This document shows positions 31,728-44,193 of a DNA stretch of 64,000 nt, piece by piece. This DNA comes from Homalodisca vitripennis (taxonomy: Eukaryota; Arthropoda; Insecta; Hemiptera; Cicadellidae). The DNA lies in NCBI RefSeq assembly GCF_021130785.1, contig NW_025777537.1:29741-93740 (forward strand), in the 5' to 3' direction. Position 1 is the stretch's first letter; each line of letters begins with the position of its first letter. The translations under genes and the position numbers were made by a program. The notes under the pieces were generated by a model. It made no database searches. It was not told the origin of the DNA and saw nothing but the letters and a program-made list of their open reading frames with translations.

Positions 31728-31868
31728 TACATTAAATTTGTATAAATGGCAATAGCCTTATTTAATTTCAATAAACGTACTTAAATCACAAAAAGTACTT
31801 GCTCCGCCGGGACTCAAACCGGGATCTCTCACTTCCCGGGTGAATGTGCTACCATTACCACAGAGCCC
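31724..31868 (-). mobile_element. tRNA-derived SINE
   Basis: On the minus strand a tRNA-like head starts GGCTCTGTGGTAATGGTAGC (A-box region) and contains a B-box-like GGTTTGAGTCCC. The acceptor stem GCTCTG/CGGAGC pairs, and the anticodon loop would read GGG, but the T stem has a mismatch. The head is followed by an A/T-rich body (TTTATTGAAATTAAATAAGG) and the (TA)n tract. A second copy of the body lies at 31977-32042. Dispersed body plus tRNA head indicates a SINE rather than a tRNA gene. Confidence 0.6.
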
Positions 31869-31976
31869 TTACTTTTTACAATTCAATTATTTTGTATTTG
31901 GCCGTATCTGTCACATATGCGTTTAAATAACCAAGCTAACATATGATCGTAAGACCAAATACCTGTCAAATGACTT

Positions 31977-32042
31977 TTATTTACATTAAATTTGTATAGA
32001 TGGCAATAGCCTTATTTAATTTCAATAAACATTGTATCCCAA
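31977..32042 (-). mobile_element. 5'-truncated copy of the SINE body
   Basis: Matches 31727-31790 almost base for base (ACATTAAATTTGTATA, GGCAATAGCCTTATTTAATT) but lacks the tRNA-like head. Confidence 0.6.
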
Positions 32043-32073
32043 CAATTATTTATATATATATATATACATACAG

Positions 32074-33700
32074 GATGATTCGTGAAGATATTCAGAAACT
32101 GTGGGAGCTTATTTTACATGTAAAAATAATAAAAAAAGTTCATATAAACCTGGGTCTGGAAATGCTTTATGGCTAGCATAAGATTTCGCTCGGATTTCAT
32201 CTCACTATGCAAAATGTGGTCTCCCTGAAATTCTGGTAAGGTAGATTAAGTGACAAATTCCATCCTTATGGCTTTTGACCTGATAAATGAAATAAAACAG
32301 GTTCCATAATACATGTAAGTTACACATTTAAGTAGTTTTTGATAAAGCCAGTGTCAATTGCAAACAAAGAAGTAGAAAAAACACATTTTTCATATTTGGG
32401 CAATAGTAAATTTATTATTTCACCAAGAAACAGATCAAAGATTTTAGTAGAACTGGTTGAAAACTTAATTCTAAACAAAAAAATAGTGTAAAAAAAAGTA
32501 CACAGAAAGCAAATAGATGTTCGATTAAGTTAATTTTTATTTATAACAGTACAACACTTTTTACATTTGATTGACAATAACTTAGTTAATTACCCTTAAA
32601 CATTAAATCTCTACTAGTAATTGTAAATTTAAATTCTTAAATTAAAATTATTCCATAGAGTATATTGATTTTATCATTGCATTCAGGTGCTCCCAACATA
32701 CTGTACGACTTGATTAAATTTGATTTTAATACACAGAATGATTTTTTGCAGGAAATTTTTATTTTATAAATTGTCAATATAATAAAGCAATTGTTCAACA
32801 ATGATATGATTGTAATTTTGAGAGCTAACAACTGAGTTTCAGTCCATGTGCGTATTGTTCTGTTCTTAGTAATTGTGTGTATTTTTACATGTAAGTATTT
32901 TTTTGTCCGTAGTAATTATTAAATTGTTAGAGTAATAACTCCACATTTATTTATAAGTGAAATACGCCAATATGGTGTTTATTTACGGTTTACGTGAAGG
33001 CAGTGCTACGGCTGCTGTTGAAGAATACAGACATTGTTACCTTTACAGCAAGAATTCCAATTGCTAGAACAATTAGTGATACATTTCTTACTTTACGGGA
33101 AACAGGATCACTTCCTAGCGCAAAGTTTCAGTATGACCGCTCTTGCCAACATGACGTTATTGTAGAGGAAAAAATTGTTATTTCTGTTCAACATAGCCCA
33201 TGTATTAGTACAAGACATATTTCTAAACAGTTCAGGGTTACGCAAGGTAAAGTGTGGAGAACAGTCAATAATAACAAGCTCTATCCCTACTACAAACAAA
33301 AAATACAGCATTTACATCCAGGAGACAATGCTCATCGTTTGGAGTACTGCATTTGGTTAAACACTCATCATCGACTCTTTGAAGTATATTTTATTTACTA
33401 ATGAGTCACAGTTCACTCGTCATGGCATCAACAATATACGAAACCAACATTCAGAATCATTGGGCAGAAGTGAACCTTCATACAACAATTGAACGCAACT
33501 TTCAATAGCATTTTAGCATTAGCTTATGGAGTGGTATTATTCATGATTAGCTAATTGGACACTTTATTTTTCAAGAGCGCTTAACAGGTCAGGCATAGTT
33601 ACAGTTTCTTCATGAAGAATTACCAACATTACTTGAAGATCTTCCTCTTACAACGCAATGCCAATGTACTTCCAACATTATGGCGCATCACCACATTTAA
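32074..33700 (+). mobile_element. decayed IS630/Tc-mariner-like transposon
   Basis: The left end reads TACAGGATGATTCGTGAAGA, which resembles the outer ends of Tc/mariner-related arthropod elements and follows a TA tract. A transposase remnant lies at 32950-33690. The right end was not found. An ~800-bp AT-rich segment without coding signs lies between end and gene. Confidence 0.5.
32952..33690 (+). pseudogene. transposase of the DUF4817/Tc3-like type, broken
   Basis: Reads NMVFIYGLREGSATAAVEEY (32970-33040), the N-terminal DUF4817 helix-turn-helix of arthropod transposases. After a frameshift come SDTFLTLRETGSLPSAKF, CISTRHISKQFRVTQGKVWR and DNAHRLEYCIWL. Another frame change leads to LFTNESQFTRHGINN, where the first catalytic residue of the DDE domain would lie (D replaced by N). 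The C-terminal part dissolves into stops. It is an old relic. The function of the living family is cut-and-paste transposition. Confidence 0.65.
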
Positions 33701-34149
33701 AAATATTGTTTCCACCTACTTGAATCAACAGTAGTTTCCTCCTGCTTGGTCACACAATCTACAGAGTAGATCCTTCTGGAAAATGACGACTCTGTGAGGA
33801 TGCTTCCTTCAACTCTTGTGATTAGACCCACAACGAAGACTGATCTACTTAAGGAGAGAAGATAAAATAACACCATCCTGGGGGAAGGTAACTGCAGGAC
33901 CAATCTACTCATTCTGAGACCTGGATGCAGTCTCCACCATATCTCAGGTTTAGTGTGAACCCACTTTGAAACAGCCCCAAATGATTCCCACTTAGAAATA
34001 CCACTGAACTGTCAAGACTCCGTAATTGGTGAATGCTAAGCACAAGTTGGCCAGAGCATCATGGTTTCTCATGGGAGACCCCCTCATGACCAGGAACCCA
34101 ACAGACAGTTCCCCAAAAATTGTACCAGTTCACAACATTGCTGCCTGAG

Positions 34150-34690
34150 GCTGCTAAATAGCAGATCATTCAGTCACTGGTTTTGTCAGTGTTCTACTAC
34201 TGTTTCCCACCTTACGGCAATAACATCTCAAAAGAGGATGCAAACCAGATTCAAGGAATGCAGAACCCCGCTTTATATTTTGTCAGTATAATCTTTGGAA
34301 ATTTGATTCATGTTTCTGCTTACCAAGAAGTTATTCAGCTATTCATACAATATCAATGGACACGGTGTGTAAAATACAGACTTGCTGTAAGTCCTTGTAC
34401 TGAAAGAGTTGTGTTGCAACTCTTTTAGTTTTCCTTAGAAATATGGAGGAAGAGGTTTGGATATTTCGGCCTAAAACACTGCAACAACCTCCTCTGTGAC
34501 CTCGTTAACTTATCCTGTACTGCATTACAAAATTGCTTGTAATTATCGTATAATGCTTGAATCGTTGTTGTAAAATATGTATAGTGTATGTGTAGTAACA
34601 TTTGATTGTATTAGGTTAGTTTTATTATTTAGGAGTTATTTTGAAAATCAGATGTATCTGAAAATCACTCCAATAAAAGCATTTTTATTA
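34150..34690 (+). pseudogene. LINE 3' end fragment
   Basis: The frame 34183-34428 contains YYCFPPYGNNISKEDANQIQ and ALYFVSIIFGNLIHVSAYQE, the C-terminal region behind the reverse transcriptase of Jockey-type LINEs. It is followed by non-coding sequence and an AATAAA near 34671. The polymerase core is absent. The stretch before it, 33700-34150, has an unusual composition but no family I recognise. Confidence 0.5.
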
Positions 34691-34794
34691 TAAATATTAA
34701 CTAAGAACGGTTGTTCAGTGTCCCTAAAGACAAAGGGTTAACAAAGCATGGATTTTCTGCACTCTTTGAGATAACTGGATGGAGCTCTAAAATC

Positions 34795-35180
34795 TAATCA
34801 AGTCCTAGAGTCTGAGAGCTCCCAAAAATCAGGAACTAACAGGCGGAAAGACAGAGGCCAAAAGGCATGGGGCTGTTGAAGAGTGTGATGTGCCAGATGC
34901 TGAAAGGTTCTAGAGGCTGAAAGTTCCCAGGGGCAAAGAGATGCCAATGGACGAGAGCTCTCTAAGACTATGAAATACCAGAGGGTGGAAGATATAGGAA
35001 GCCAGAAAATGCCAGAAACCGGAAGATACAACAAATTTGGAATTGGAATTTGCAAGAGGCTGAGTGGTTCCAGAATCCTGGACCTGTCAAAAATGAGGGT
35101 TGACATAATATGGTAAAAGCCAGAAACTGGGAAAACCCCAAGACGTACCTGCCCGAGGTTGAGAGCTGTCAAGTTGGGAG
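34795..35180. repeat. degenerate purine-rich minisatellite-like tract
   Basis: Many loose repeats of a CCAGAGGCTGAAAGTTCCC-like phrase on the plus strand. On the minus strand this produces a 124-residue frame rich in Leu, Pro and Ser without known domains. I read the frame as a by-product of the repeat. Confidence 0.5.
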
Positions 35181-35199
35181 ATGATAAAGTCCGGGATAA

Positions 35200-38100
35200 T
35201 CAAGAGTTTCCCTCAAAATTTATAATTAAAACTAGCAGCTTTGCATGTGATTTCCTGTTTAATAATAGGTACCTCACATAGTATATTCTTTTTAAAGGAT
35301 GTAATAAACATTCCTGAATATAAATGATGGTGACTGGAATATATTCTAATCTTGTGATCCATTTTAGAATAATGTAGTTTAATATTTTGGGATCCTGAAA
35401 TCGGAGAATAAAACAGCTTTTATGAGTACAAATGAAATACACCAATTTCTCTGCAACATTCTATAATATTAGAATTGATAGCCCCCCATATTAGAACAGA
35501 AACACTTAAACTGCTTTAGGTCATGAAGGAATACTAAGTCCGTATAATCTTAGTGGGGAAACTTATGATGTAATATGATGGAGCCCTATGATGATTTTGA
35601 ATCAGAATTAGAAATGTTTCATGAATCAATGTGTGTTCATTGTTAACAAGGTAACATAAAATTCCCACTGGCTATTATTTGAGATCTAGCCAGTGGAAAA
35701 GAATTTTTGATTTGAATTAATTGTACTTTACATGTCATAGTAACTACAGTTTGACTTCTAGCCATGATTAAAAAACATACATATTTGGCCTTTGAGATCT
35801 ACTTTAGTCAAAACTTGTCTACGTTCGCTTGTTAATCTTCTTCTAGTCTAATTTATTATTGATTTTCTAAGTTGATTGCTTAAAATTCTTCAAAGATTCC
35901 AAGTATAGCTTTAAAATTAATAAAGTCAAATAACTTCTCCCATTATGTATCATACGAAACTTGTATTTCAAAATATTCACATTATCAGAGAGTCCTAGAA
36001 GACTTTGTTTATAAGCAGTGAATATTTATTTAAAATCTAAAACATCCTCAAAAAATGTTGTTTGTACACATATTATTATTATTTTTTTAAACATAACCAC
36101 CAATCTGTTAATAAACACAAGTTTTTATTTTGACTCGCTAAGTATAGTTTCTTTTCTTTAATTCACTCCATATAGGACACAAATTTTGTAGAATCACACA
36201 ATTTTAGTACCAATATGTATAAATGAAATAAAATAGCAAATAAACAATAAAAATAATATTTTTTTAAATCACATTAGAAAAACACTGGAAATATGTCAGA
36301 AAATACACTGGCTATGACTACAACTACTTAAATATACAAGATTTTTCGCTTACAGTTGGTACAAAATCTGCCAAATAGTACTTTACAAATCTGAATTATG
36401 CAATCTGGGTTTTTTGTAAAAAGGCTGTAAATAAATTTAAATTTTCAAAAATGAAAATGGTATATTCTAGTATTTAATATCCATGCAAAAGTTGTATTTC
36501 AAAATCTTAATGTTTTAATAAAAACTTAGTTGGTTTTTTAACACTACTGTACCTCTTATTTTCTTCTACAGTACTGTTTGATTTTAGAATTGATGATCAA
36601 AAATAATTAAATAACTGTTAAGTTTTTTGTCTGTCTGTGGATTTTACATTATAGTGATGTTTTAAGTAATCGTTATTGAAATTTCAATGTATGCTACACC
36701 TATTACTGTTTAGTCATATATCACTGAAAAAGTCATAATATTTTTGTTATAATTTTCTAAAGTTGTAGTTAAATGTTAAACTCCACAAAAACCTTATAAT
36801 GGTGTATAAAACTTTACAAAAAAGCTTTATTTAATAATGGAAACACTATCAGCTGTTTTAACAATTAGGTGATGATTTTTAATGGGCTATTGTATTTTTA
36901 ATAATGCAAATTTTTAATGTAGTGATTGTTTTGTAGTAACAATAAAACAAACAAACAAACAAGATCTGTACATGTGAATGAGTGTGCAAGGGATTTGCAT
37001 GAACTGACACGGAAATGCTTTCACCACAAAACTAAACAAAACTGATTAAAAATGCAGAAGGCTTCCCCTGATATCCGGATCTGACTCACTATAAACTTTT
37101 AAAGTATCCATTAGTGTACTCGGATATTAAAATCCAGCCTTTAAAACTAACAAATAAACATCCGTCCACCTTTAAACAATTCACAGTGGAAGGGTGGTGT
37201 ATAATTAATACGATCAGTAACTGCCACGATTGGCCGTTCTGTTCGGCTTAAGCATGGAATTATTTGTAATTTTCCCGGCCGCAGTTTACAAATAAATAAC
37301 AAAGCAGTTTTCAATCTGGGCTGCCCGAAGCTTTATTGGACAACTGTAATCAGGGTCGGCCTGTGCTTGTATGAAAACAAAACTGGTTATTTATTCTGAC
37401 TTGATTAATTATTGCAAGACTAATATTGTGTTTGAAAATTGTCAGTACTTGGCCATGCCAGTGTGTGCGATAAGATTATTTATTTATTTATTGCTATTGC
37501 TGTATCAATTCTAAATTACGAGTATAATGTTTTCTTGTCTTGTTAAACGTCCTTGTTTAAATTCTTAATTCAGGATGCATGGTTTTTTAAACATTATTTA
37601 TACAATAATATTATTTTGTCAATTAGATTTGAGTATTTATTTTATATATTTTTAGTAAGGTGGATATATTTTTTAAAGTGGATAGAAAACAGAAAATACA
37701 ATGAGTAGTCTTTAGGTATAGATAATAAGAAATAATAAATACACCTCGGCATGTATGTGTAATCACTAAAATATACTATCAGTTAAAAATTATATACTGT
37801 AGAGTATTTAATGAAATTATAATTGAATTTTCTATCACATGATTTGGAGACGAAGATGACAAAAATGAGGTGAAAGTCACTGGGTTAATTCTCTTTATAA
37901 CATTGGCTGATACTTTTATTTGCTTATCAATTTTTTTTTAATGTCTATCTAAAAACTACCTGTTAAAAATGTATCATGGTATTTTTTATGTTTTTGGTTT
38001 CTTAACTTTTTGCTACCAAAGAAAATACTTATCTTCAACCAGTTTTTGTGGGCCTGAATTAAGATGTCCTGAAGTGCTATTTTAAATGTTTACAACTCCA

Positions 38101-38790
38101 AATGTAACTGGTGTGTAAACTGTTTTCTTGTCTTTAGGAAAAGTTCTGTACCTTCAAGTGCTGCAACTAAAAAGTTCTAAAAAATATCTTCCTGTAAGTT
38201 GTGGTTTCATTTAAGATGCTTTAAGTCATTTCATGAAGCACAATAATAATAAACAGTTATTTAAAATTATAATGTTCTATTTTTTTTATTGAGTTGTTTT
38301 TATACCAAATAAAGTTTTATACTATTCTCAAATTTTGCATATTTTTTTAATATTCTTATTGCCTGTACCTATTATAAGCAATGTTATGTTTAAGGTTGAA
38401 GAACTGAGAAAAACATGGGTTTCTTATCAAATGGTTACATTATATTTATGTTATAATGGAGTTAGAGAGCTAAATAAATGAAGGACTCTTTATCTATTTT
38501 ATAATGTTTAGTCTATTAATTATGTAATAAAATTTACAGTGAAAAAACAATAATTAAAGTAGTGACAAAAGAAGTAAAAGAAATTGTTGAATGTTTATTA
38601 TAGTTAGTGTAACTTTAAAATATGTGTATAAAAGAATTTTCTGTCTTGGGTACTGATAATGAACTATGTTCAGCCTCAGATTCATAGTAGTTCAGTAAGA
38701 GTAGACATGTATAGGCTATGATCATTTTCTAGTTCTATCTCCTGGAAAAGGTTATTTGACAAATATATAAAGTATTTTAAATTGTTACAG
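35200..38790. other. Rpb5 intron 6, 3' part
   Basis: AT-rich intron. It has an (ACAA)n stretch at about 36944-36962 and a more complex, GC-balanced block at about 37060-37350 with TTTACAAATAAATAAC and other motif-like words. It ends at the acceptor ATTGTTACAG. No gene. Confidence 0.5.
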
Positions 38791-38856
38791 GTTGTAAAAA
38801 TCATTAGATCCTCGGAAACGGCAGGACGCTACATCTCCTATCGTCTGGTGTGTTAA
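38791..38856 (+). CDS. Rpb5: Rpb5 exon 7 (last exon, with stop)
   Basis: Encodes [20 protein letters not shown] and a final C, then TAA at 38854-38856. This is the conserved end of RPABC1. The last strand packs against the region encoded by exon 6. It starts in phase 0, compatible with both exon 6a and 6b. The 3' untranslated region is short, with a poly(A) signal 32 bp behind the stop. Confidence 0.95.
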   Translation, partial: VVKIIRSSETAGRYISYRLVC

Positions 38857-38887
38857 GCGTAATACAAGATGTTGTAAATAATAATTT

Positions 38888-38893
38888 AATAAA
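38888..38893 (+). terminator. Rpb5 poly(A) signal AATAAA
   Basis: Canonical hexamer shortly downstream of the stop codon, followed by a T-rich stretch. Confidence 0.7.
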
Positions 38894-39664
38894 CCATTTT
38901 TACTTTTAGAAATGTCTTGTTATATTAAAATAAGTGCATTCAGAATTCTGTGTTTATTTACTCCTTTTCTTTTTAGTATTGTTGTGCTTGTATTTGCCAA
39001 CATTTTATCGAGGATGTAGATTTGTTCAATGCAGTTGCCATGTGTAATGGTTTAGTAAAAGGTTTATTACTACAGGACAGAGGGTAGTCCTGACGTTGGG
39101 GTGAGGTGGTGAGAGGAGGTGGGGGTAAGTGGGCGACATTTAATTAGCAATTGTGAACAGCGCCACTAACAAACAACTCCTTATTAGTGGGCCCTTCCCT
39201 CTTAGTGCGGATTGTTCTTTCATTTAGTGCCGCCTGAGCAAGTGCCTTCTTACATAACTTGGCTTAATTAGTCTCATATGGAATGAGTGTGTGTTCATGT
39301 TATTGTTTGCTGTTGAATTTTTTGATGCAGAGAATTTTTATAATTAGAGTATTGTCAAGAAACACAGGGATTTCATTACACAATTGCACATTGAGGCATA
39401 ATTGTGTTTTGAAAAGGATCTTTATACCTCGTACACAGCCTGCAGTCCAGGCCCAGACCCAGATCTGGGTCTCGGAAAATATTAATGCTGTATGCAGTCT
39501 TGAGTCATAACAAAAGTAATCATTTTACAGCTCAAAAGTGGACTATTATGGAGGAAATAGGATTTTTCCGGATATTTGCAATCGTTGAATGATACAATAG
39601 CATCAGGAAAACTATTTTTTGACATATCCAATCTGATTTCTTCCTCAGGTTAATGACTAACCTA
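38894..39664. other. Rpb5 3' flank
   Basis: Intergenic. A GC-richer block at 39060-39260 contains GGTGGGGGTAAGTGGGCGAC and TTTAATTAGCAATTG, a homeodomain-like site. It stands out from its surroundings and could be regulatory, but I see no gene. Confidence 0.4.
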
Positions 39665-40525
39665 ATATATAACCACAGTTTAGGTTAAAGTAAACAAAAC
39701 ATATCGGAGCATTGTGACACACATAAGTTTGGAATCACAACAGCCATGTTATGTGTGTATTCCATGTAACTCTAAACCACGCACATAATAAAAGTGAACA
39801 ATAATTATTAAAACTGAACTACAGAATACAGGTCACAATAGTTCTGCATTCAACCAAATAGAACTGACTGGAGGTCAATATTAAGTGGTGATTGTCAAAG
39901 CAGAAACAAGATGTCAGCTAAAAAAAAGGAGCGGGAGTGGCTTTTTTTATTATTGGTTCATTCTAGATGAACTTCTTAAAACCATCAAACCTGTAACTCT
40001 GTATTTGGTTTATTACAAATCTATAATCTGTTTGATACTTTAGGTTTTATTGTTAGTTAAGTTTTTTAGAATTGGCAACCAAATAGGCCTAATTTCAACT
40101 GATGGTTGACTAATCAGTTGGTTTGCCAATTTGGTGTATGAGGCCTCAATTAATTCTCTTTTGAAAAAATGAGGTTTCCGGTGTTTTATGTTAGCTTTAT
40201 TCCCAATTCATGCAATAGTGCATATCAACAATGATGTGCACTTTTTTACTTTTCTGTTAACCCTTTTTCATGTTTTCCTTGTGTTCTTTTATCCTTACAT
40301 TTAATGGTCTTTTTGTCTATCTATTTCAATTACATTTTATACTGTAAACACAGTTTTTTGTATTCTCTGTGCCATTTTGTTGGTTTTGTTTTTGAAACTG
40401 ACTAAGAGTATTGTGTGTTTTAAACATGGTTTTAAATCTTCTCCCATAATCCCAGCACATAATAGATTGACATAAACACAAATTTATCACTATTCTGATT
40501 AATAAGACTTAGGAATGATTCTTCT
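39665..40525 (-). mobile_element. Penelope-like element 3' fragment (copy 2)
   Basis: Inverted relative to copy 1 at 10395-11268 and similar to it along the whole length, both in the decayed coding part and in the 3' untranslated part (for example TATTGTGACCTGTATTC and AATGAACCAATAA shared). The two copies differ by many substitutions and indels, so both insertions are old. Confidence 0.65.
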
Positions 40526-42239
40526 GTTTAGTTTGTACTTGTTTATTACTGATTGAATTATTATTATTATTATCCATTGCGCCTTAAGATCCGATTCAAC
40601 TTTCTTAAATTTTTCTTTTAATCCATCTTTAGTTGAGCATAAGCTCTTTGTGCCATGAAATAACAAGAAGGCCACTGTTATTAGTAGGACCGTTATGATA
40701 ACTAAAACTATTCTGACTTCCCAAGTTTATTTGAACTATGGAATAAAGCTATAATAAGTTGTTGGATATCATACAGTCACTGGTTACCTCTACAATTGCT
40801 GTTTTCATTCTCAGGTAGAAGAGATCAGTCCAACTGTATGAAGCACTCAATTGTTTTTCACATGTTTAAAATTCAATTTTAAATTTCTTTAGTGCTATTT
40901 AAGGTAAGAAGTAAAACATTGAACTTTGTTATGTTACATCTTAGAGTGCTTGGCTAGCATATCTTTGTATATTACTTTTTCTGACCATAAAGGTTTTGAA
41001 ATACATGAATACATTTATAACTGTATAAAAATGCCAACCTCTAAGTCATCATATTATCAGTGATGCACAAATTAATTGTCTAAACGAATAATGCATCTCC
41101 AGTTTGATATTCCTTGATGAGAACTAGCTGTGAAATCTGTCTTTCTTCAAACTTAGTCAGAAGGGATATTTTATCCAATATAAATAATTGTTGACTTGTC
41201 ACTTTATCCAAATTAAATCTGTTGCTTGATAAATTCACCATGTGTATACTTTTATTTGTTTTTCTTCCCAAACAATTTGGGGTTTAATAGGGGTACCTCT
41301 AAAACTAAGGGATTTATTGTTTCAGTCAGAAGTTATCAAATTATGAAAATAGCCATGTTGTGTCTTGTAAATTTCTTTTGGATCATTTGTGAAGATAACA
41401 CCTGAGTGTGCAAAATCTCTTTGTACATAACCTAAAAGTTTTGAGACACATTTTCTTATTTTTAGTATCTATAATGCTGACCTTTCTTTTTGGAACACCA
41501 TTTGTATAATATAGTGACAATTTTACTTTCCACATTGCATTAGGTTTAGACTTTTAAGCAAGTGCCAGGAGTTCTATTTAATTTCGTAGATATATTTATT
41601 ATTTAAAGAAAATTCACAAGAATCTTTTTTACTCTTGCTTTTGTTTAAAATTCACAGTTTTTAATTCAATGATCTCGTTTTTCCAGCTTTTTATCAACCA
41701 GCTGCCATATTATTAGATAAAGTTCAATTGGTTTTCAAAAAATAACCAGGTTAAGCACTTGCTAGACTTGGTTCAGTATAGGAAGCTTCACATTCCTCCC
41801 ACAGTGAACAACATCCTGGAACAGAGAATGTCTCCCTATAGATCAATGATTACCATTCTCAATAGCAATCTGTAATAGAGATAGTGTTCTAACAAAATTT
41901 CAATGTTCTAAAGTTATTGCATATAAAGATGAAGACATAAAGACAGAAATTTACTTTTATCATCAACTAGTGGAAGAGTCTTTGCCAATCGCTCAGGAAA
42001 TTAAATTTCATAGTAGCAAATACATTTTGGGGTACAATAAATTTATTGTAACATAACATTTCCTTATATATTCTGTACACAAATAGATACAGAGTTCAAT
42101 TTTGCCTGTTAAGTCATGCAAATAAAAAAAATCTGCATTATTCAGTGATAAATATCTATTGATTTTCAGGTGGCAGAAAGTATTCCCTCTGTAATAAATA
42201 CCAATGAACACCTGCATGAAAATATAGGCTATTAGTATT
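40526..42239. other. intergenic sequence before the Polinton
   Basis: AT-rich, with an (ATT)n stretch near 40557-40575. No gene recognised. Confidence 0.5.
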
Positions 42240-42256
42240 TAATATATATATATATA
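42240..42256. repeat. (TA)n at the left edge of the Polinton
   Basis: The element sits in a TA tract. The 6-bp target duplication typical of Polintons would be TATATA here, but cannot be told from the microsatellite. Confidence 0.6.
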
Positions 42257-42515
42257 AGTAGATAGTAATATGGCGGTTCTAGCTCACTTTTGGGACAGTC
42301 AGAAAATCAACGTAAAATACTGTTTAAAGGACAATAAACTAATCTGTAACTCACGAATGAAAAATTAACCGAATCTATAGCTGTTTTACTGTTCATTGTA
42401 GGCTTCTAATTTCTTAAGCTGTTTTAATGAAAAAATCCAGAAATCTCAATGAAAAATCTATAAACGGAAATAATGAAATTTGCTAACATTCGCTCAACAG
42501 AAAATAAGACGATTT
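42257..42515. repeat. left outer end (non-coding TIR part)
   Basis: About 260 bp from the element end to the stop codon of the capsid gene. It matches the right end 62589-62850 in inverted orientation. In an intact element this would contain the protein-primed replication origin. Confidence 0.8.
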
Positions 42516-43701
42516 TTACTGAATTTCTTTAATATCGTTCTTAATCACATCATAGGCTAAAAATTTCTCAGAAACCACAACCACATAACAAATCGCGTTT
42601 GTAACAGCATTTTGAAAATCCATATTGATAATTATATCGTTCTTTGAACTAGAAATATTTGTCAAACTCTTTGTTGTATCAATGACATAAATGGGTCTAT
42701 TTGCTATAAATTCTTTGGGGTTGTAATACATTTCCATATTTTTGTAGTAAACTTTCTTAAAATCTTGATACATCTGATACATGATTCTGAAAAGACCACC
42801 GGAAATGTTTAAATTTTGTAATTCATCTGGATAATAAGAACCATTCAATTTTACTCTGATATTTTTTACATTCAAACTATCAAACTTTGAAGGATTTTTT
42901 TCTTGATTATTCTGTCTATCTGTTTGAAAACCAATGATAACGAACTTGGGATTGAAGATATTTCTATAAATATTTGTGATATCGAACGAATAAGTTGTTC
43001 CGGAAATACCTTTTTGCTCAATACATTGCCAATCTAGAAAATTAAACGTGATGTTTTGAGATTTTATAATTTCATCAATCAACTGAATTTTACTCGTGGT
43101 TTTGTAATCAATCATCGGAACTCTAATGAAAAAACTCGTTAATTGTAATTTTGCCATCAACAGGCATAACATTTCCAGTTGCAGTCTTCAGAATCACATC
43201 ATCGTCTTCAGCTCTTATGAAACTAATGTAAAATCCACCTTTATAGATTGGAAAATTTACATTTTCAAAGAATCCTAAGCCGAAATGTGCTAAATCACCG
43301 ACCGCTTCAAATTGTCCAAATTTAAAAGTTGATTCAAAACTGTTTGAAAATACATCACTTTTGGAATAACAAATAGTTCCTTTAATTGTGCTTAATTGGC
43401 CACAGTTTTCGACTTCTTCTATCAATTTATTGTGTTTTCTTACTTCAATCTTAGAAAATAAAAACGGTATAAAATTATCGATTAATCTAACATTATCAGT
43501 TCCAAGATATGCTTGACCATCTTGTTTTGTTAAAGTTCCAGAAATATAAAACTGGAAGTTAGACGAGCAAAAGTTATCTCCAAAATCAATATTAAACTCA
43601 GTTCTTTTATTCGGTTCATTCAAATGTTGTTTACTAATTGGATAGAAATTTTTAAACTCCGCCCTTTCAATATCACCTGAATACTTTTTGTAGTCCACCA
43701 T
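42516..43701 (-). pseudogene. major capsid protein (double jelly roll), left copy, one frameshift
   Basis: About 395 residues in two frames (43701-43123, then 43172-42516). It starts MVDYKKYSG, which follows a TTAAATGG start motif. It shows the features of the Polinton/adintovirus capsid protein: FCSSNFQFYISGTL and KIEVRKHNKLIEE in the first barrel, FNFLDWQCIEQ and RPIYVIDTTKS in the second. In virus particles this protein forms the hexamers of an icosahedral shell. The only break is one extra T in a run near 43135, which the right arm lacks. All else is open. Confidence 0.85.
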
Positions 43702-43778
43702 TTAATAAGAGAAAATTTAGAAATTTTAAACATCATGTATAAGTCGATAAGAAAAGATTTTAGTCATTTTTTAATGAT

Positions 43779-44171
43779 CTACTTCGTCATATTCAGGATT
43801 CTCTGTTCCTTAAATTTTGCGATCTCGGTCACATATTTCAATAAAATCTGCACAGGATAGTAACCGCTATCTATAATATTATTCCAATCAACTGTATCTT
43901 TATTTTCATCCAAAAACTTTATACTCAAGTGTTGATAGAGGCAAAGAACAGACATATGATCTTTTAATTGATAATGTATATTTTCTTGAATGAACTCTGG
44001 GGACAGATTTTGATATTTTGCAATGTTATACCAATTTAACTTATTAATGTACAATCGCATCATATCTTCGGATAATTCATATTTTTGAGAAATATCATCC
44101 CAATGTTCTTTTTTCAAATCTCTTTCGTGTTGCATTATAAAAAGATCGAAAGCACTGTAATGTCCCGCCAT
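43779..44171 (-). CDS. WxxI-repeat protein, left copy
   Basis: A 130-residue protein with about four repeats of the form W(D/Y)xIxxxYxLS followed by an acidic E/D-rich spacer: HWDDISQKYELSEDMM, NWYNIAKYQNLSPEFI, HLSIKFLDENKDTVDWNNII. This kind of repeat is known from proteins of large DNA viruses and Polinton-like elements, with no clear function. It starts MAGHYSAFDL after a T-rich motif. The last residues differ from the right copy through a 2-base indel near 43800. Confidence 0.7.
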   Translation of the reverse strand: MAGHYSAFDLFIMQHERDLKKEHWDDISQKYELSEDMMRLYINKLNWYNIAKYQNLSPEFIQENIHYQLKDHMSVLCLYQHLSIKFLDENKDTVDWNNIIDSGYYPVQILLKYVTEIAKFKEQRILNMTK

Positions 44172-44193
44172 CTCTATTTATTAAGAAAAAATT

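Noticed and set aside
31800..31868. Functional tRNA-Pro gene on the minus strand
   Set aside because: T-stem mismatch, missing T33, and a dispersed body attached behind it. A SINE head explains it better.
38138..38195. Exon-like stretch between TCTTTAG and GTAAGT with KSSVPSSAATKK
   Set aside because: It does not match any part of RPB5, ends with an in-frame stop, and is not needed to join exons 6 and 7. Probably chance splice-like sites.
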